Origin: Acholoe squamosa
Taxonomy: Eukaryota > Annelida > Polychaeta > Phyllodocida > Polynoidae
Reading direction: 5' to 3'
Assembly (NCBI GenBank): GCA_949317995.1
Contig: OX439038.1
Span: forward strand, 37,701,113 to 37,765,112
Length of the DNA stretch: 64,000 nucleotides
A model generated the notes under the pieces. That model was not told the DNA's origin. It saw only the letters and a program-made list of their open reading frames with translations, and made no database searches. Below are positions 1 to 10,585 of the stretch, piece by piece. Made by a program: the position numbers and the translations under genes. Each line of letters starts with the position of its first letter. The first letter of the stretch is position 1.

Positions 1-2081
1 GGGATGTAAGCAAACTACAATCCGAGTTGCATGCCATGGAGGAGAAGCTAAAGAAACTTCAACTCCGGAAGGCGGAGACGGAAGCCAAAATGGTCTCGGA
101 ACAAGCCGAGATCAGGAAAGAGACCAGTGAGTACCAGAGGTCTCAGAAAGAGAAGGGTGAAAAGTACCGCCTACTTAAGGATACTTTTAAGCGAGAGGCA
201 TTAGCTGCTCAAGAAGAACGAAACCGAGCTGTGGCGGATAATGAAAAGATTCGATCCGAAATCTTAACAGAAAATGCACAGCTAAGGGAGGAACAGCGAA
301 ACCTGACTACAGATGTAGCTACCCTCACAATAAATAAGTCTGCTATGGAGAGTTATTTACAGGAGCAAGAGCAAACGAATGCCCCTCCTGCGAGTAAGGA
401 CACAAACCCGAACTCGACGTTCGTTAAACAGGGTGACCCAGTTTCCTGTTCTACGCCGAAGAATCCGCAGTATAATCCTTTTGTGAATGATAATGCAACG
501 CGGAATGTAGATCAAGGGGGAGTTTATATCAGAACCCAAGATAAGCATGGCCGAACTAGTAGAGTCCGGATAAGTGAAGTCCCCATAGTCCACAACTTGG
601 ACCCGGACTATACACCCCGGGATGCCTCCGATAGTAGTGCGGAGACTAGTGGATTCCACATTCATGTGGATCCGACTGACAATGTGGGGTTGGGAGCTGG
701 TAATGATAGCACCCAACCCAATCCATCGAACGATGGCAGCCAGTCAACGGGAAACCAGCCATCCGACGGCGGTTACCAAGGCGCACAAGGGGGGGGCGGT
801 GCTTCGGGTACCACAGGCCATAGTGGTACCTCGGGTACCGGCCCTAACCAGGGTGGTGCGGGCTATACGAAACACAGTGGTACACAGTGGACGTATACAC
901 AGCCACCACCACCACCTCCACCGGGCAACTCGAGCTTCGGTGGTATAGGGGGCAATCGAACCTTGAATGAAACCAAGGCGATTGAATGGAGCAAACAGCA
1001 ATGCACTAGATTGATGTATGCTCACAATTCTGCCCGAAGGGTAGCCGTTATTCCTAGGGAATATGACGGTACTCGGCCATGGAAAGAGTGGTTTGAAGAT
1101 TTCATCGACGTGATGAACTGTAATGGGTGGACCCCATACGAGGCCAAACCGCATCTGGTGAGATGTCTGAAAGGCGGGCCGGGTCGCATGGCCGTGGAGC
1201 AATGGCGGACCTGGTACGGTCTCGTAGGGAGTTTCGAGCAGTTAGTTGAAACTGCTAGCGGACTATTATGTAACATGGTCAAAGAGGACCCGATGGTCCG
1301 TTTTAAGAAACGTACACAGAAGCCCAATGAACCTTTCAGAGCATACGGTATGGAACTCCATGCCCTGCTAAGCAAGGCCAGACCCGGTACTGAAAACCAG
1401 GACTGGTATATGGACGATTTGATTACACAATTCGTCAAGGGTCTGAGAGACCGAGATGAACAGATAGCGGCGAGGGATGCCTGGAAAGAAGGCATAACAC
1501 TACACGGCATATTTAATGGTATAGATATGGCCGTGAAGAAGCGAACGATGTTAGCTGGGGACATACCTAATGCCAGCGGCTTGGTTCCCCTGGCATCAGT
1601 GATCCAGCAGCCTGAGGTAAATATTCCCTCAGATGACTTCGAATTGATTGATATCGAACAGGAGGACGGCACCTTCTGTTCGATGCAATTAAGGAAGAAT
1701 ACTTCAGGTAGGAAGTATATTCCAAGGAAGACGTTCAACAAGCCAAGGGACTCTAGACCGTCATCCGAGGTCAAGAGTGACCCGAAAGCCGGCAAGAAGG
1801 CGGTCAAGCCTCCTGTAAGCACTGACAAAGCGAAGGGTCAGTCTCCGGACATGACCAAACTTATGGAAGACATGTGTAAGAAAATTACAGATGCCATCCA
1901 AGCCAGTCGGCAAAGACCCAGAGTGGATCGCCGAACTGTTAAGTGTTTCAGGTGCCAGCGCATGGGACACTACTCATCGGAATGTACCGCTGCTAAGCCG
2001 GTAATGGCTGCCTTCTATGAAGCCGTAGACAATGGCGAAGGAAGGGAGAACGCTACGGATTCCACTGATGTGGAAAACTAG
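1..2081 (+). CDS. gag: Gag polyprotein of A1 (5'-partial)
   Basis: Structural protein that packages the retrotransposon RNA. The frame is open from base 3, so the N-terminus is missing; A3 shows another 350 or so residues belong upstream. Visible in order: a Lys/Glu/Gln-rich coiled coil (about residues 1-110 of this fragment), a disordered Gly/Ser/Thr/Gln linker ending in a run of prolines (about 890-930 nt), a capsid-like region with the EYDGTRPWKEWFEDF segment (about 1060-1100 nt), and a nucleocapsid knuckle KCFRCQRMGHYSSEC (C-x2-C-x4-H-x4-C, about 1941-1985 nt). It ends in GAA AAC TAG; pol follows in the -1 frame with no gap. About 90% similar to A2 gag by eye. Known for the family: CCHC Gag. 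Inferred: packaging role. Confidence 0.9.
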   Translation, partial: DVSKLQSELHAMEEKLKKLQLRKAETEAKMVSEQAEIRKETSEYQRSQKEKGEKYRLLKDTFKREALAAQEERNRAVADNEKIRSEILTENAQLREEQRNLTTDVATLTINKSAMESYLQEQEQTNAPPASKDTNPNSTFVKQGDPVSCSTPKNPQYNPFVNDNATRNVDQGGVYIRTQDKHGRTSRVRISEVPIVHNLDPDYTPRDASDSSAETSGFHIHVDPTDNVGLGAGNDSTQPNPSNDGSQSTGNQPSDGGYQGAQGGGGASGTTGHSGTSGTGPNQGGAGYTKHSGTQWTYTQPPPPPPPGNSSFGGIGGNRTLNETKAIEWSKQQCTRLMYAHNSARRVAVIPREYDGTRPWKEWFEDFIDVMNCNGWTPYEAKPHLVRCLKGGPGRMAVEQWRTWYGLVGSFEQLVETASGLLCNMVKEDPMVRFKKRTQKPNEPFRAYGMELHALLSKARPGTENQDWYMDDLITQFVKGLRDRDEQIAARDAWKEGITLHGIFNGIDMAVKKRTMLAGDIPNASGLVPLASVIQQPEVNIPSDDFELIDIEQEDGTFCSMQLRKNTSGRKYIPRKTFNKPRDSRPSSEVKSDPKAGKKAVKPPVSTDKAKGQSPDMTKLMEDMCKKITDAIQASRQRPRVDRRTVKCFRCQRMGHYSSECTAAKPVMAAFYEAVDNGEGRENATDSTDVEN
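2072..2081 (+). promoter_or_regulatory. Putative gag-pol -1 frameshift site of A1
   Basis: Gag ends in GGAAAAC followed directly by TAG, and the pol frame is open through this point in the -1 register. The heptamer is one base away from the canonical GGGAAAC form; in this version the P-site codon would re-pair poorly. The same GGAAAAC-TAG string is kept in A2 and both B1 copies. Confidence 0.55.
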
Positions 2082-5000
2082 TGGGGGTTGTGTCAACTGC
2101 ATCTGATATAACCCCGAGGGAGAACGAATGCCAAAATGCTACCGGGGGTGACCCGGTGGAAGATTTCGAGTCAATTACACCTGGAGGCCGGGTGGCTGTG
2201 GGTGCGCACCCCTGCACCTCGGCCGGGGCCAGGGACCCTGGTGCTTATATGTGCGGGAGTGAGCATATGGAGGCGAGTGGCCGCACTAGGGGAGAGGAAG
2301 GATGGATCAAAGAGTTGATCCGAGTGTGTGGGACACGCCTTCCCCCAAGTCATCCGTGTCTGGAATTCCTGAGAGGACTCGGATTGAATCTTGGTGATTC
2401 GGGAGACTTTCACCAGTTTACCAGTAACCCCTCACCTTTGGGGGGGAGACGGTGGTATGTACCCATATCTGTGGAAGGCCGGGTAGGGGAATTCTTAGTG
2501 GATACTGGAGCCAGCCACTCCTGTGTGTCCAAAAGATTTTTCGACTCGGTGGCCGGCAGTCATGAGAACCTCAAAACGGGGGTAAATGCTTGCACGGCCG
2601 ACGGAAGCAGTATGCGTACATTTGGTAGAACGTTTATGCCTATCCGTATAGGAGGCAAGGAATTTGTTCTTTCGCCGACTATAGCAGAGGTTAGTGATTA
2701 CGGGATCCTCGGACTGGATTTTGCAAGCTTATACGGAGCCGTCTTGGACCCGAGGGATGGTATGATGAGTATACGGAACCCGTATGGCTTGCATATCCAA
2801 TGCGTATTGAGACAAGTGTCTTCGGTTGCATCGGTGATACACACGGTGAAGATCCCACCGGGTACCACTTGCGATGTCCTTTGTGGCGGATCAATGGCCC
2901 AAAGGAATGAAACTGGAGTCTATGAACCCAACACGGTGTATTTGTCGAGCATCGGGTTGGACTCAGTGGATACATTAGTGGCTAATGCAGCTTGGACTGT
3001 ATTACCCATAACTAACCGAAGTGGTTCGGTGGTTTATTTGAAGCGAGGCGACAGCGTAGGTAGGATGAGTTCGGTAGAACATATCGCCGAGGCTAAATTC
3101 AATAAACCACTAAACCCTGTTAGTAAGCATCCTATGGATGAAGAATTCCAAAAGCTGATTGATCAGTCAGATTTAAAGAATACGGAGGATAAGGATTGCC
3201 TAGCGAGACTCCTACAAAAGTACGAGAGTGCTTTTGGTAGGGAAGGAGGACCGGTGGGTAGATCCGATAAGGTGTTGCACACCATAGATGTGGGCAACAA
3301 GAAACCTTTTAAAATCCCGTATCGTAGACTTCCTCTCAAGAAGAAGTTAATTTGTGAAGAGCAAATACAAAAACAATTGGACCTAGGGGTCATCGTGCCT
3401 AGCTCGAGTCCCTGGTCCAGCTCTGTTTGTATGACTACTAAGAAAGACGGTACAATCCGCTTTTGTGTCGACTACCGGAAACTTCTCGCAATGGTGGTGT
3501 ATACGAAGAAGTACAAGCATTTCCTTTGGGGGAGTGACTTTACTTTAAGAACAGACCATTCGTCTCTTAGGTGGCTCCTTAACTTTAAGGACGCCGAGGG
3601 GATGATTGGAAGATGGTTAGCTCATCTATCCGAATTCGGATTAGAGCATAAGCAAATAGAGCACCGACCCGGTGCTAAACATATCAATGCGGATGCCTTG
3701 TCAAGACGACCTATCCGAAGGTGCCAAAATGCCACTTGTGAAGACTGCGGAGCCCACAATGCTGTGGTAGCCGGGCTGGTATTTAATTATACCACCCCCC
3801 GTATCCCCTGGGAGGAGGCTGTATGCAGCTATCTCGATTGGTCCCCGGAGACCATCAAGAAGTTTCAACAGTCAGACCCCACCACTGCGCGCATAATGGA
3901 ATACCTACGGTCAGGTATTAAACCGGCAAGGCCGCTAGTATCCCTGGAGGATAGGGAAGCGAGACGATTGCTAGCCCAATGGACCGAGCTAGAGATCCGA
4001 GACGGCATACTATGTAGGTGGAAGACAACTCCCACCAACGGTAGGCTGTTGCAAATAGTGATACCCGCCCCGATGAGGAGGGATATCATGTATTATTGCC
4101 ATGGTCACCAAACGAGTGGCCATTTCGGTAAGAAGAGGTCAATAGAGCGCCTACAAAGGCGTTACTACTGGCCCGGTATGAGAGGCGACCTGCTCCGGTG
4201 GATCGCCACTTGCCCGGATTGTTGTAAAAACAAGCCGGGACCCGGCCTGGGTAAGCAACCCTTATCGCAGGAATTGTTTGGTGTCAGATTCGCTCGGGTA
4301 GCGATAGACATAATCAGCGGGATTAAGACGACGCCCTGAGACAATACTTGTATGATGGTCGTAACCGACTACTATACCAAGTACACTCGGGTGTTCCCCC
4401 TTCCTAACCACAAAGCCGCCACATGCGCGGAGGCATTTGTGAAGGGCTGGGTGCTGCATTTGGGTGTTCCCCTTATGATGCACAGCGACCAAGGAAGGGA
4501 GTTCGAGTCAGAACTTTGGCAGGAAATGTGCCATTACCTAGCCATTTGTAAGACCCGGACAAACCCATACCGACCACAGTCGGATGGGCAGGTAGAGCGC
4601 TTCAACAGAACCCTTATACAAGTGCTAAAGCCCCTGGTTAATACCCACCAGGACGACTGGGATGAACAGTGCGAGTTTGTAGTACATGCCTACAACAACA
4701 CTGTCCATTCATCCACTAATTGCACCCCAAACATGCTAGTGTTCGGCGAGGACATCATAATGCCCGCCGACTTAGTGTATGGAGTGGTTGGGATAGACCC
4801 GGAGGCGCCCTGCACTGTGTTGTTTGTGGAGTCGTTAAGGGATCGGTTCAAACAGGCATACGAGGCCGTTCGGAAAGAACTGCTGAAGAGTGCGAAGTGG
4901 CAGAAGGTGGGCTATGACACCAATGCTAAACGAATTCGCTTTAATGTTGGGGACAAAGTACTAAGGTACTATGAGCCGCTAGATAAGCTGAAGCTCGTAA

Positions 5001-5444
5001 CGCCTTGGGAAGGTCCGTTTAAAATTATTCGCGTCATCTCCGAGTCCACGGTGATGATGGAGGACTGCCTAACTGGTAGGAAATGGAAGACGAATGTCGG
5101 AAAACTTCGGCCCTGGAAGGGGCGCGAAGAGGCGGAGAGGGAGTTACAAACCACCTGCGTCTGTCCCTAGCGGACCGGGAGTGGTAGTACCAATGAAGCG
5201 CCCTAGAGGCCGGCCGAGAAAGACGCCGGGAGACGAGGTTATGGTGAAAAAGAAGACGAAGGCCAGGAAACGACCTAACCGTAAGAAAAGGAAGAATGTC
5301 TCGCTGAGTGAAGGCATTACGTATGGGAAAGGTCCCGCAGTGGCTAAGCGGAATCCAGAAAAGGCCGTACGTAAAGCCGGGAAAAATAAAAGGCTAACCG
5401 AAGGCGTTAGACGCAGTCCCCGGTTGAGGTCTGCCGTAACCTAA
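2081..5444 (+). pseudogene. pol: Pol of A1 (protease, partial RT, RNase H end, integrase), broken
   Basis: Protease shows the VDTGASHS active site (about 2498-2521). The RT starts normally but at about 3483 jumps in frame from the RT N-terminal part (DYRK) to the RNase H region (VVYTKK), losing 289 codons that hold the YLDD box. A TGA at 4338-4340 replaces the Arg codon of A2 just before the integrase catalytic core. The core continues at 4352 with HSDQG and VERFNR. A 5-base deletion near 5144 shifts the frame before the C-terminal tail, which resumes to 5444 with the AT-hook-like PRGRPRK and basic repeats. Integrase zinc-binding HHCC residues are present around 4100-4230. Clearly homologous to A2 pol but not translatable as one protein. 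Confidence 0.9.
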
Positions 5445-5956
5445 CTCAGTACACAACGAGCTGCTGCGTGTTGTCCGCCATAGGCGGGTAACATACGTTC
5501 CACGGCTGGAGATGCCGAACGCGCCCTCCCCGGGTGGCTGTATCCCGTGAGTGGCGGTCGGATTAACCGGTACATTCGCTTTGAAGCGTTGTATACACCG
5601 CCAAGCTCCAGACGATAGCACTCGGGTAGTAGGCCGCGTCTCGCATGTCGAGTCGAATGTTAGTTCGGATCTAGTTCCCTAGGTGGCGCCGCTGGTGCGG
5701 CTGGAAAGCGCGGAACTAGGTCACCGGATAGCCACGGCGGGATCTCGCGAGACGAGAGGTCTGACGTCATACTGGTCATAACTAGAGCGGACTCGTGGTG
5801 GTTAGACGCCACCCGTTTTCGCTCTGGTTAGTGTTGGTGGTTTACAGCCCCTAGCTGTCGAGTTAGCTCGGTCTAACAACACCCCTTTGTTGGACGAATC
5901 CTTCGGGAGGAGTCCAACACATTTGCCAATTTTTATTGGAAGTCGCCCTCAGTGCC
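5445..5956 (+). promoter_or_regulatory. Spacer between pol and ORF3 of A1, promoter-like
   Basis: About 510 noncoding, GC-rich bases between the pol stop and the ORF3 ATG. It holds the palindrome TCTCGCGAGA (5743-5752) and a full CRE palindrome TGACGTCA (5762-5769), about 190-210 bases before the ATG, with no TATA box in sight. Nearly the same sequence is present in A2. TCTCGCGAGA and CRE are known core elements of TATA-less animal promoters; that this spacer drives ORF3 is inference. Confidence 0.5.
5889..5918 (+). promoter_or_regulatory. Conserved UUCG-capped hairpin before ORF3 (A1)
   Basis: GTTGGAC pairs with GTCCAAC; inside, TCC and GGA close a TTCG tetraloop across a small GAA/GGA internal loop. 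It ends 38 bases before the ORF3 ATG. The same structure is in A2 (40111-40140) and, with one changed arm base, in A3 (25155-25184). Confidence 0.6.
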
Positions 5957-6777
5957 ATGGCACAGGGGACGATTGACGCTGCAGCAGCGGCTTCGGGTTG
6001 CAATGTAGATGTCTTGGACATTCCGATGTATCCTCCGGGATTCAAGACTCGCATCGAACGTATGGCACACGTCGATTGCGAGGCCGGTGTTGTATACACC
6101 TCCTGGGGGACCTACATCCCCATGCATGCCTCTATGTTCGGATGCGGACCATTGGCAGTGAAGCAAGGCATGCCCGATGCCATACCAGACGACTTCAAGA
6201 CTCTGGTTATGGACTCGTGCAGCGACGAGTTGGCTGAAAATATGCCAGTCTCCTGGCTCCGCAACTACCTGAAGTTAGCGGACGCGAAGAGAAGATCAGG
6301 CAGCTGGAAAGGAAGAAAGTCGAGGAGGCTCTCGAGTCCTGCCGGCGTCAGCAGATGGAAGCTGAAAAGCTTAAGGAGTTCCACCGCGCTGAGAACGCCG
6401 GGTACATTCACAGGTACAAGGAGGCTGACCTCAAATTCTTCCTGGCATTCGGGAAACACCTGGAGGAATGGGACGGCTTTCCGTCGTCCCTGATCTTCAT
6501 CCCGGATGCCCCACCGGTCCCGGCTGCTCCGCCGGTTCCGGCAGCTCCCCCACTCCCGGCTACTCTTTTCGCCCGGAAGGCCCCCGCTGCCACGGCTGCT
6601 TTACCTGCACCCGAGGCACTGGACAGCCCATCCGCGGTGATGAGCGCCTTGAGCCTGGGGAGCGACACGCCTAGCGAGGCTTCCACGCTGCTCTCTGTGA
6701 GCAGCTGCAGCAGCTCGGCTCCATCTGCCTCAGTGGAGTCGGCTGAGAAGATGGACACGGATCCGGAGGATCTTTAA
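5957..6777 (+). pseudogene. ORF3 of A1, internal deletion and frameshift
   Basis: Starts at ATG in a good context (GCCATGG) with MAQGTID, as in A2 ORF3. The N-terminal block with DVLDIPMYPPGF and TSWGTYIPMHASMFGCGP is kept to about 6285. It then jumps to the C-terminal coiled coil, having lost about 2.4 kb including both zinc fingers, and the frame shifts at the join. The 3' part (6355-6777) resumes in another frame with the coiled coil, the LEEWDG motif (about 6464) and the Pro/Ala/Ser tail. Its stop matches that of A2. It is a deletion derivative of the unknown third retrotransposon protein described at 40180-43686. Confidence 0.82.
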
Positions 6778-7553
6778 GTGTCCATCTGTTGGTGTTTTCT
6801 TCGTACCCGAGGGTAAAAGCATTTAATATGCCAGAGGCACTGATCCTTATACTGGACTCGTTAATCTGGGACGGAACCTGCGGCGAAGATGGACGCTAAC
6901 CCGAAAGTACCAAAAGGACTACCACACCTAACCGGGGCTCCATCTTCCCATCTTCATCAGGGCACAACACAACAGCAACGTGGCTTGCCACCACACACAT
7001 GTCGCCGGGTGGAGCTGCAGAAACCAGTCGTTCCAGATTCGCCGGAAGTCCGGTATATTGTAAGGGCGATCCTGCTACCCTGGTAGGACGCCTATACTTC
7101 TCAGTATTAATATTTTGTATAAATCTATTTTTATATCGTATTTATATTCTTATAATTAAAACAAACAAAATTTTTCTCGGGTTATCTACCCCACCTCGGG
7201 TCGGTTGGTAAATACTGTAAAATTTTATTCATATCACCTGACTACATGTCTACAACTCTTTATTGCGTCTCGGATTTAATAATAACATCATTGTAACATT
7301 GTTACTACTTACCACCATAGGTCGATGGTGCATAAGGCGCCACTTCCTATTTGTTATTATTCATCAATACTTCGGGTTATATGCGACGATGCCTCATTAT
7401 GTACATATTATTTATAATGCCCCTTAATGTTCTATATTCAATACGAACTTTATATATATAGACTTACCTATTTATGTATAATACTACTGTATAAAGTTAA
7501 CAATAGTTATTTGTTAATTACACCCAACCCTAGGTAAAGTCTAGTGGGGATGG
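6778..7553 (+). other. 3' noncoding region of A1
   Basis: About 775 bases between the ORF3 stop and the 3' LTR, alignable by eye with 43687-44439 of A2. It becomes very AT-rich after about 7090. Short ORFs here have no counterpart frame in A2, so I call none. It ends in the polypurine tract AGTGGGGATGG at 7543-7553, the expected plus-strand primer. Confidence 0.75.
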
Positions 7554-7920
7554 TGTAGGGGCCGGCATCGTTGTATATATATTAGTGCCGTTCATCCGAG
7601 AGACGTGTTCGTGTGGTGCTTGTTCCTTCTATGCCAGCTAGGTGTCGCTTTGCTATACCTCGTTGGTACAAGAGGGGGCAGCACCATGCCTCGCGTCCAG
7701 CTTCTACTAAGGAGCCGGACGAGCGGCAGAAGGGGACTGGACCTGGTCCAGTCCAGACGCTTAAACATTAACTACAGTGTACAAAGTGAATAAAGTCCTA
7801 CCCGAGAGGTAGGGGTTTCTGGGGCTTTGCCCAACCCGAACTACTCGTGTTGTGTTGGTATATCTAGTGGTAAGCGAGCCAAAGAGCCACCCAACATATA
7901 AGTCGATACGAACCATTACA
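7554..7920 (+). repeat. 3' LTR of A1 (family A LTR)
   Basis: Begins TGTAGGGGCC and ends CCATTACA, the TG...CA ends expected of an LTR. It has a TATATATA box near its start and an AATAAA signal followed by a small CCTACC/GGTAGG hairpin. A dyad near 7738-7758 (GGACTGGAC...GTCCAGTCC) is shared with A2. It is preceded by a polypurine tract and followed by CTAT. Confidence 0.9.
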
Positions 7921-8384
7921 CTATAGAATAAAGAGAAATTGGAAAAGATTTGACCCCAAAACCGGCTTATAGGATTTTCCTGAACTCACCCCCCTGCTTA
8001 TGACAGGGGTTTTTACGGTACTACACTACATTATGTACATAGGATCCGAATGGACTAGCACTACAGGCTTCATGGGCTAGCTGGCCCTCGTCACATATCT
8101 ACGCCATCCAGATAATAACTACAGACATTAGCACTTCTAGAGAATTAAGGGTAGCTGCCCTATTTCAACTCCCATGTTATATATATGTAATGGATTTCTA
8201 GAGACTAGCACTTCCAACCGGTGGTTAGCTGACCACAGTTGGAATATATTTTTCACCAAGTTCAGGACGTATTGACTGCACATCAGGACATCATCTAGAC
8301 AAGATTCATCATTATATAATATATATATATATTCATATGATTGTATTTATAATTACATCAACATATCAGTATGTTATTAACTAT

Positions 8385-8747
8385 TGTAATGGTTCGTATC
8401 GACTTATATGTTGGGTGGCTCGTTGGCTCGCTTATCACTAAAGATACCAACACAACACGAGTGATTCGGGTTGGGCAAAGCCCCGGATACCCCTACCTCT
8501 CGGGTAGGACTTTATTCACTTCTCAGCTGCTTATAGTTAAACGTCTTGACTGGACTACGTCCAGTCCCCTTCTGCGGCTCGTCCGGCTTCTTAGTAGAAG
8601 CTGGACGCGAGGCATGGTGCTGCCCCCTCTTGTACCAGCCGGGTATCGCAAAGCGACACCTAGTTGGCATAGAAGGAACAAGCACCACACGAACACGTCT
8701 CTCGGATGAACCGCACTAGTATATATACAACGATGCCGGCCCCTACA
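8385..8747 (-). repeat. Solo family A LTR inserted in B2
   Basis: On the minus strand it starts TGTAGGGG and ends CCATTACA, with the same TATA stretch, poly(A) signal and hairpin as the LTR at 7554-7920. B2-like sequence continues on both sides and no A-type internal DNA is attached, so it is best read as a solo LTR left by LTR-LTR recombination. Flanks are CTAT (left) and CCAT (right), a possible 4-bp target duplication with one change. Confidence 0.72.
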
Positions 8748-9422
8748 CCATCTTTCATACGAAACCAGTGTATACCTATAGAAGGTTTATATGCTCTATA
8801 GCTTACGGGTTTATAAAAGTAATTGGATCCACACTATTTGTATTAAGTCTTGAGACGTTATAGGATCTGATAAAATGTATGATTCATGTACACCAGAATG
8901 TCATATTTATTTATTTATGACACATTATTGTATAAAAGTATTGATCTAGTGCTAATGATAGTTAATCTAATGTATGGAATTATAATATGTTAAATATTTT
9001 TTTCTTTCGCGTGTATGGGTTCATCATTACGGTTTCAAACTAAACAGTTCTGTTCGGAACTAATGGTTATCAAAAGTATCATTATATAGTAGTGTTGCGT
9101 TTAGAGTCTTTTTCAAGACTGTCATAGTTTGTTGTCCAATAACAACTCAATAATCCATTTTTGTTTGGATTGTTTAAAATTATCAGATCCGTTACACATA
9201 TCTGATTAATAACTAAGACTGTCGAATTGTATCAACCTACATTATGACTATTCGTAACTCTATACTACTATCGGATGTGTTTAAAAGTTTCTTGTGTGAT
9301 ACTTTGAGATACGGTTGTTATATTTGTAGTTATACCTCTATTAATCAGGTAGACATAATGTATATGTTATCCCTACATAATATGTAATAGTTATAACTCC
9401 TACCTATTGTCTGGGGGAGTAG

Positions 9423-9861
9423 TGTAGAGGTATACCTGTAAGAGGTATTGTAATAAAGTGTCGTCTGGCGTGGCGGGCGAGTCCTGTCGCTGGATGTTCC
9501 TAGGGTTTTGGATAAGTGGCAGCACTGATCCGGACCCACGGGACATCTGGCGACAAACACTAGGGTTCCTATATAAAGCCCTGGGCTCAGTCGCTACGTC
9601 AGAGGCCCTCCAGGCCTCCGTACTAAACATATATATGTGGATCAACGCAGTAAAAGGTATGCCCGTGCACCCCCTCGTGGGCGTACATTTTACCATGTTG
9701 ATCCACATATATCTAAGTAAAAGATTAGCTGCCCCACCTACACCTTCCGGGTAGCCATTGTGCTGGAATAAAACCGTTGGCATACACTCGCATCACTGTC
9801 TTGTCTTTTCCTTCCTAATCGCAAGACTCGAACCACCGAACTGGTAAAACAAACCGTTACA
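9423..9861 (+). repeat. 3' LTR of B2 (family B LTR)
   Basis: Starts TGTAGAGG after the polypurine tract CTGGGGGAGTAG and ends CCGTTACA. Like the LTRs of B1, it contains TATATAAAG (9570-9580), a GACGTCAGAGGCC-like stretch and AAAACCGTTGGCATACACT near the end. At 439 bp it is about 60 bp longer than B1's LTRs, largely because of an inverted repeat at 9631-9712. Confidence 0.82.
9631..9712. repeat. Long inverted repeat inside the B2 LTR
   Basis: Arms 9631-9667 and 9676-9712 match at about 31 of 37 positions around an 8-base centre, and the outer 16 bases of each arm are exact complements. The corresponding part of the B1 LTRs has unrelated sequence. It would form a strong RNA hairpin or cruciform, and may be a small hairpin insertion. 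Confidence 0.75.
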
Positions 9862-9945
9862 TTATGTTGAATATCATGGTAATAAATATTGATGGTAATG
9901 AATATTGATGGGTCTCAACTACCTATTCTAAGTGGCTTTTTTCAT

Positions 9946-10585
9946 AGAATTAGATAATCAAATGAATGTATATAGACGTTGCCTGTACATTACCACAACC
10001 GCAGTTCAAAGAGGCCGCTCCTTTGGCACCACCTGCCTTTTATGCCAAGCACACACTCTCCCCTGTGTGGTCACTTCCAGGATACAACATGTGTCCAGGA
10101 TTTCAGGCGCCCCTGGTCCCTGATTGGTCCAGTGCCTCTAAGCCTGTATATGGTGAGTGTGAATAAAAAGTTATATTCAATCACTCCTCACTATTGTTAG
10201 ATTATATGTGCTCATTCTGGGAGAGGTTCTTTTATGATTTTTAGAAACCATAAAGTATTTTTAAAGTGCTCTTTGAACCCCGGTTTCGATCATAGATCTC
10301 ATCAGGTGATACTGTATGTACCAGGCAGTCAGAGTTCCCTCAGACTAAAAATAGATGGGGATATACCCCATGTGTTGGTGTGTGTTTGGGTGAGTGGAAG
10401 CACTGCTGTGTGCAGTCCTATATAGGGGTGGTGCATGGGAGCTGGCCATGTCCCCTTGGTGGCGATGGATTACATTGGTCACTTGGGAGTTCCAATTCTA
10501 ATTTTGTTGATATAGGGAAAATGTCTGGCGACATCCTTCCACTTATTTCAGCAAAATAGGTCTCCAGAATTAGATAATCAAATGA
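9946..10585. repeat. 640-bp segment bounded by an exact 20-bp direct repeat
   Basis: The 20-base string AGAATTAGATAATCAAATGA occurs at 9946-9965 and again at 10566-10585. A repeat of this length looks like a target-site duplication from retroposition, so the roughly 600 bp between may be an inserted copy. I see no poly(A) tail at either end. The segment contains the exon-like stretch at 9996-10151. Confidence 0.4.
9996..10151 (+). CDS. Candidate internal exon, unrecognised protein
   Basis: A GC-richer open stretch framed by a possible splice acceptor (CCGCAG before 9996) and a good donor (GGTGAGT at about 10151). The frame reads as a Pro/Ala-rich peptide including KEAAPLAPPAFYAKHTLSP and VPDWSSASKPVY. 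I do not recognise it. Its phase does not join neatly to the exon-like stretch at 11047-11191, so either an exon lies between or they belong to different genes. It also lies inside the segment bounded by the 20-bp repeat, so it could be retroposed. Confidence 0.28.

Larger units (their letters stand above)
1..7920 (+). mobile_element. Ty3/gypsy LTR retrotransposon A1, 5' end outside window, defective
   Basis: Family A element read left to right: gag (1-2081), pol (2081-5444), spacer, ORF3 relic (5957-6777), 3' noncoding DNA, polypurine tract (7543-7553) and 3' LTR (7554-7920). Its 5' LTR, primer site and gag N-terminus lie left of the window. Compared with A2 it lacks 289 codons of RT/RNase H, has a nonsense codon before the integrase core, a small frameshifting deletion near the integrase end, and a roughly 2.4-kb deletion in ORF3. 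It cannot encode its own reverse transcriptase. The DNA to its right resembles the 3' noncoding region of a B element, so A1 probably inserted into B2. Confidence 0.88.
7921..9861 (+). mobile_element. 3' end of a family B retrotransposon (B2), interrupted
   Basis: The noncoding DNA here aligns by eye with the 3' noncoding region of B1 read on the minus strand (26053-27578). Shared landmarks include GGTTAGCTGACCACA at about 8225 and GGGTAGCTGCCC at about 8149. It runs into the polypurine tract CTGGGGGAGTAG and a B-type LTR at 9423-9861. The alignment is clear from about 8120 and only suggestive for 7921-8120. An A-type LTR on the minus strand (8385-8747) interrupts it. The rest of B2 would lie left of A1, outside the window. 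Confidence 0.7.

Noticed and set aside
1022..1828. Long antisense ORF (268 aa) opposite A1 gag, and its counterparts at 34242-35171 and 58221-58772
   Set aside because: It mirrors the gag codons, has no independent motif, and recurs only because gag itself is conserved.
5394..5621. 75-aa minus-strand ORF over the A1 pol tail and spacer
   Set aside because: Overlaps coding and regulatory DNA, and in A2 the matching frame is not kept with the same ends.
8371..8709. 112-aa ORF across the LTR at 8385-8747 and similar ORFs at 60689-61063 and 62284-62658
   Set aside because: They translate LTR sequence; no conservation of frame between copies.
7554..8747. The two opposite A LTRs as one short element (LTR+ and LTR-)
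   Set aside because: The DNA between and to the right matches B2 3' noncoding sequence, so they are two separate insertions into B2.
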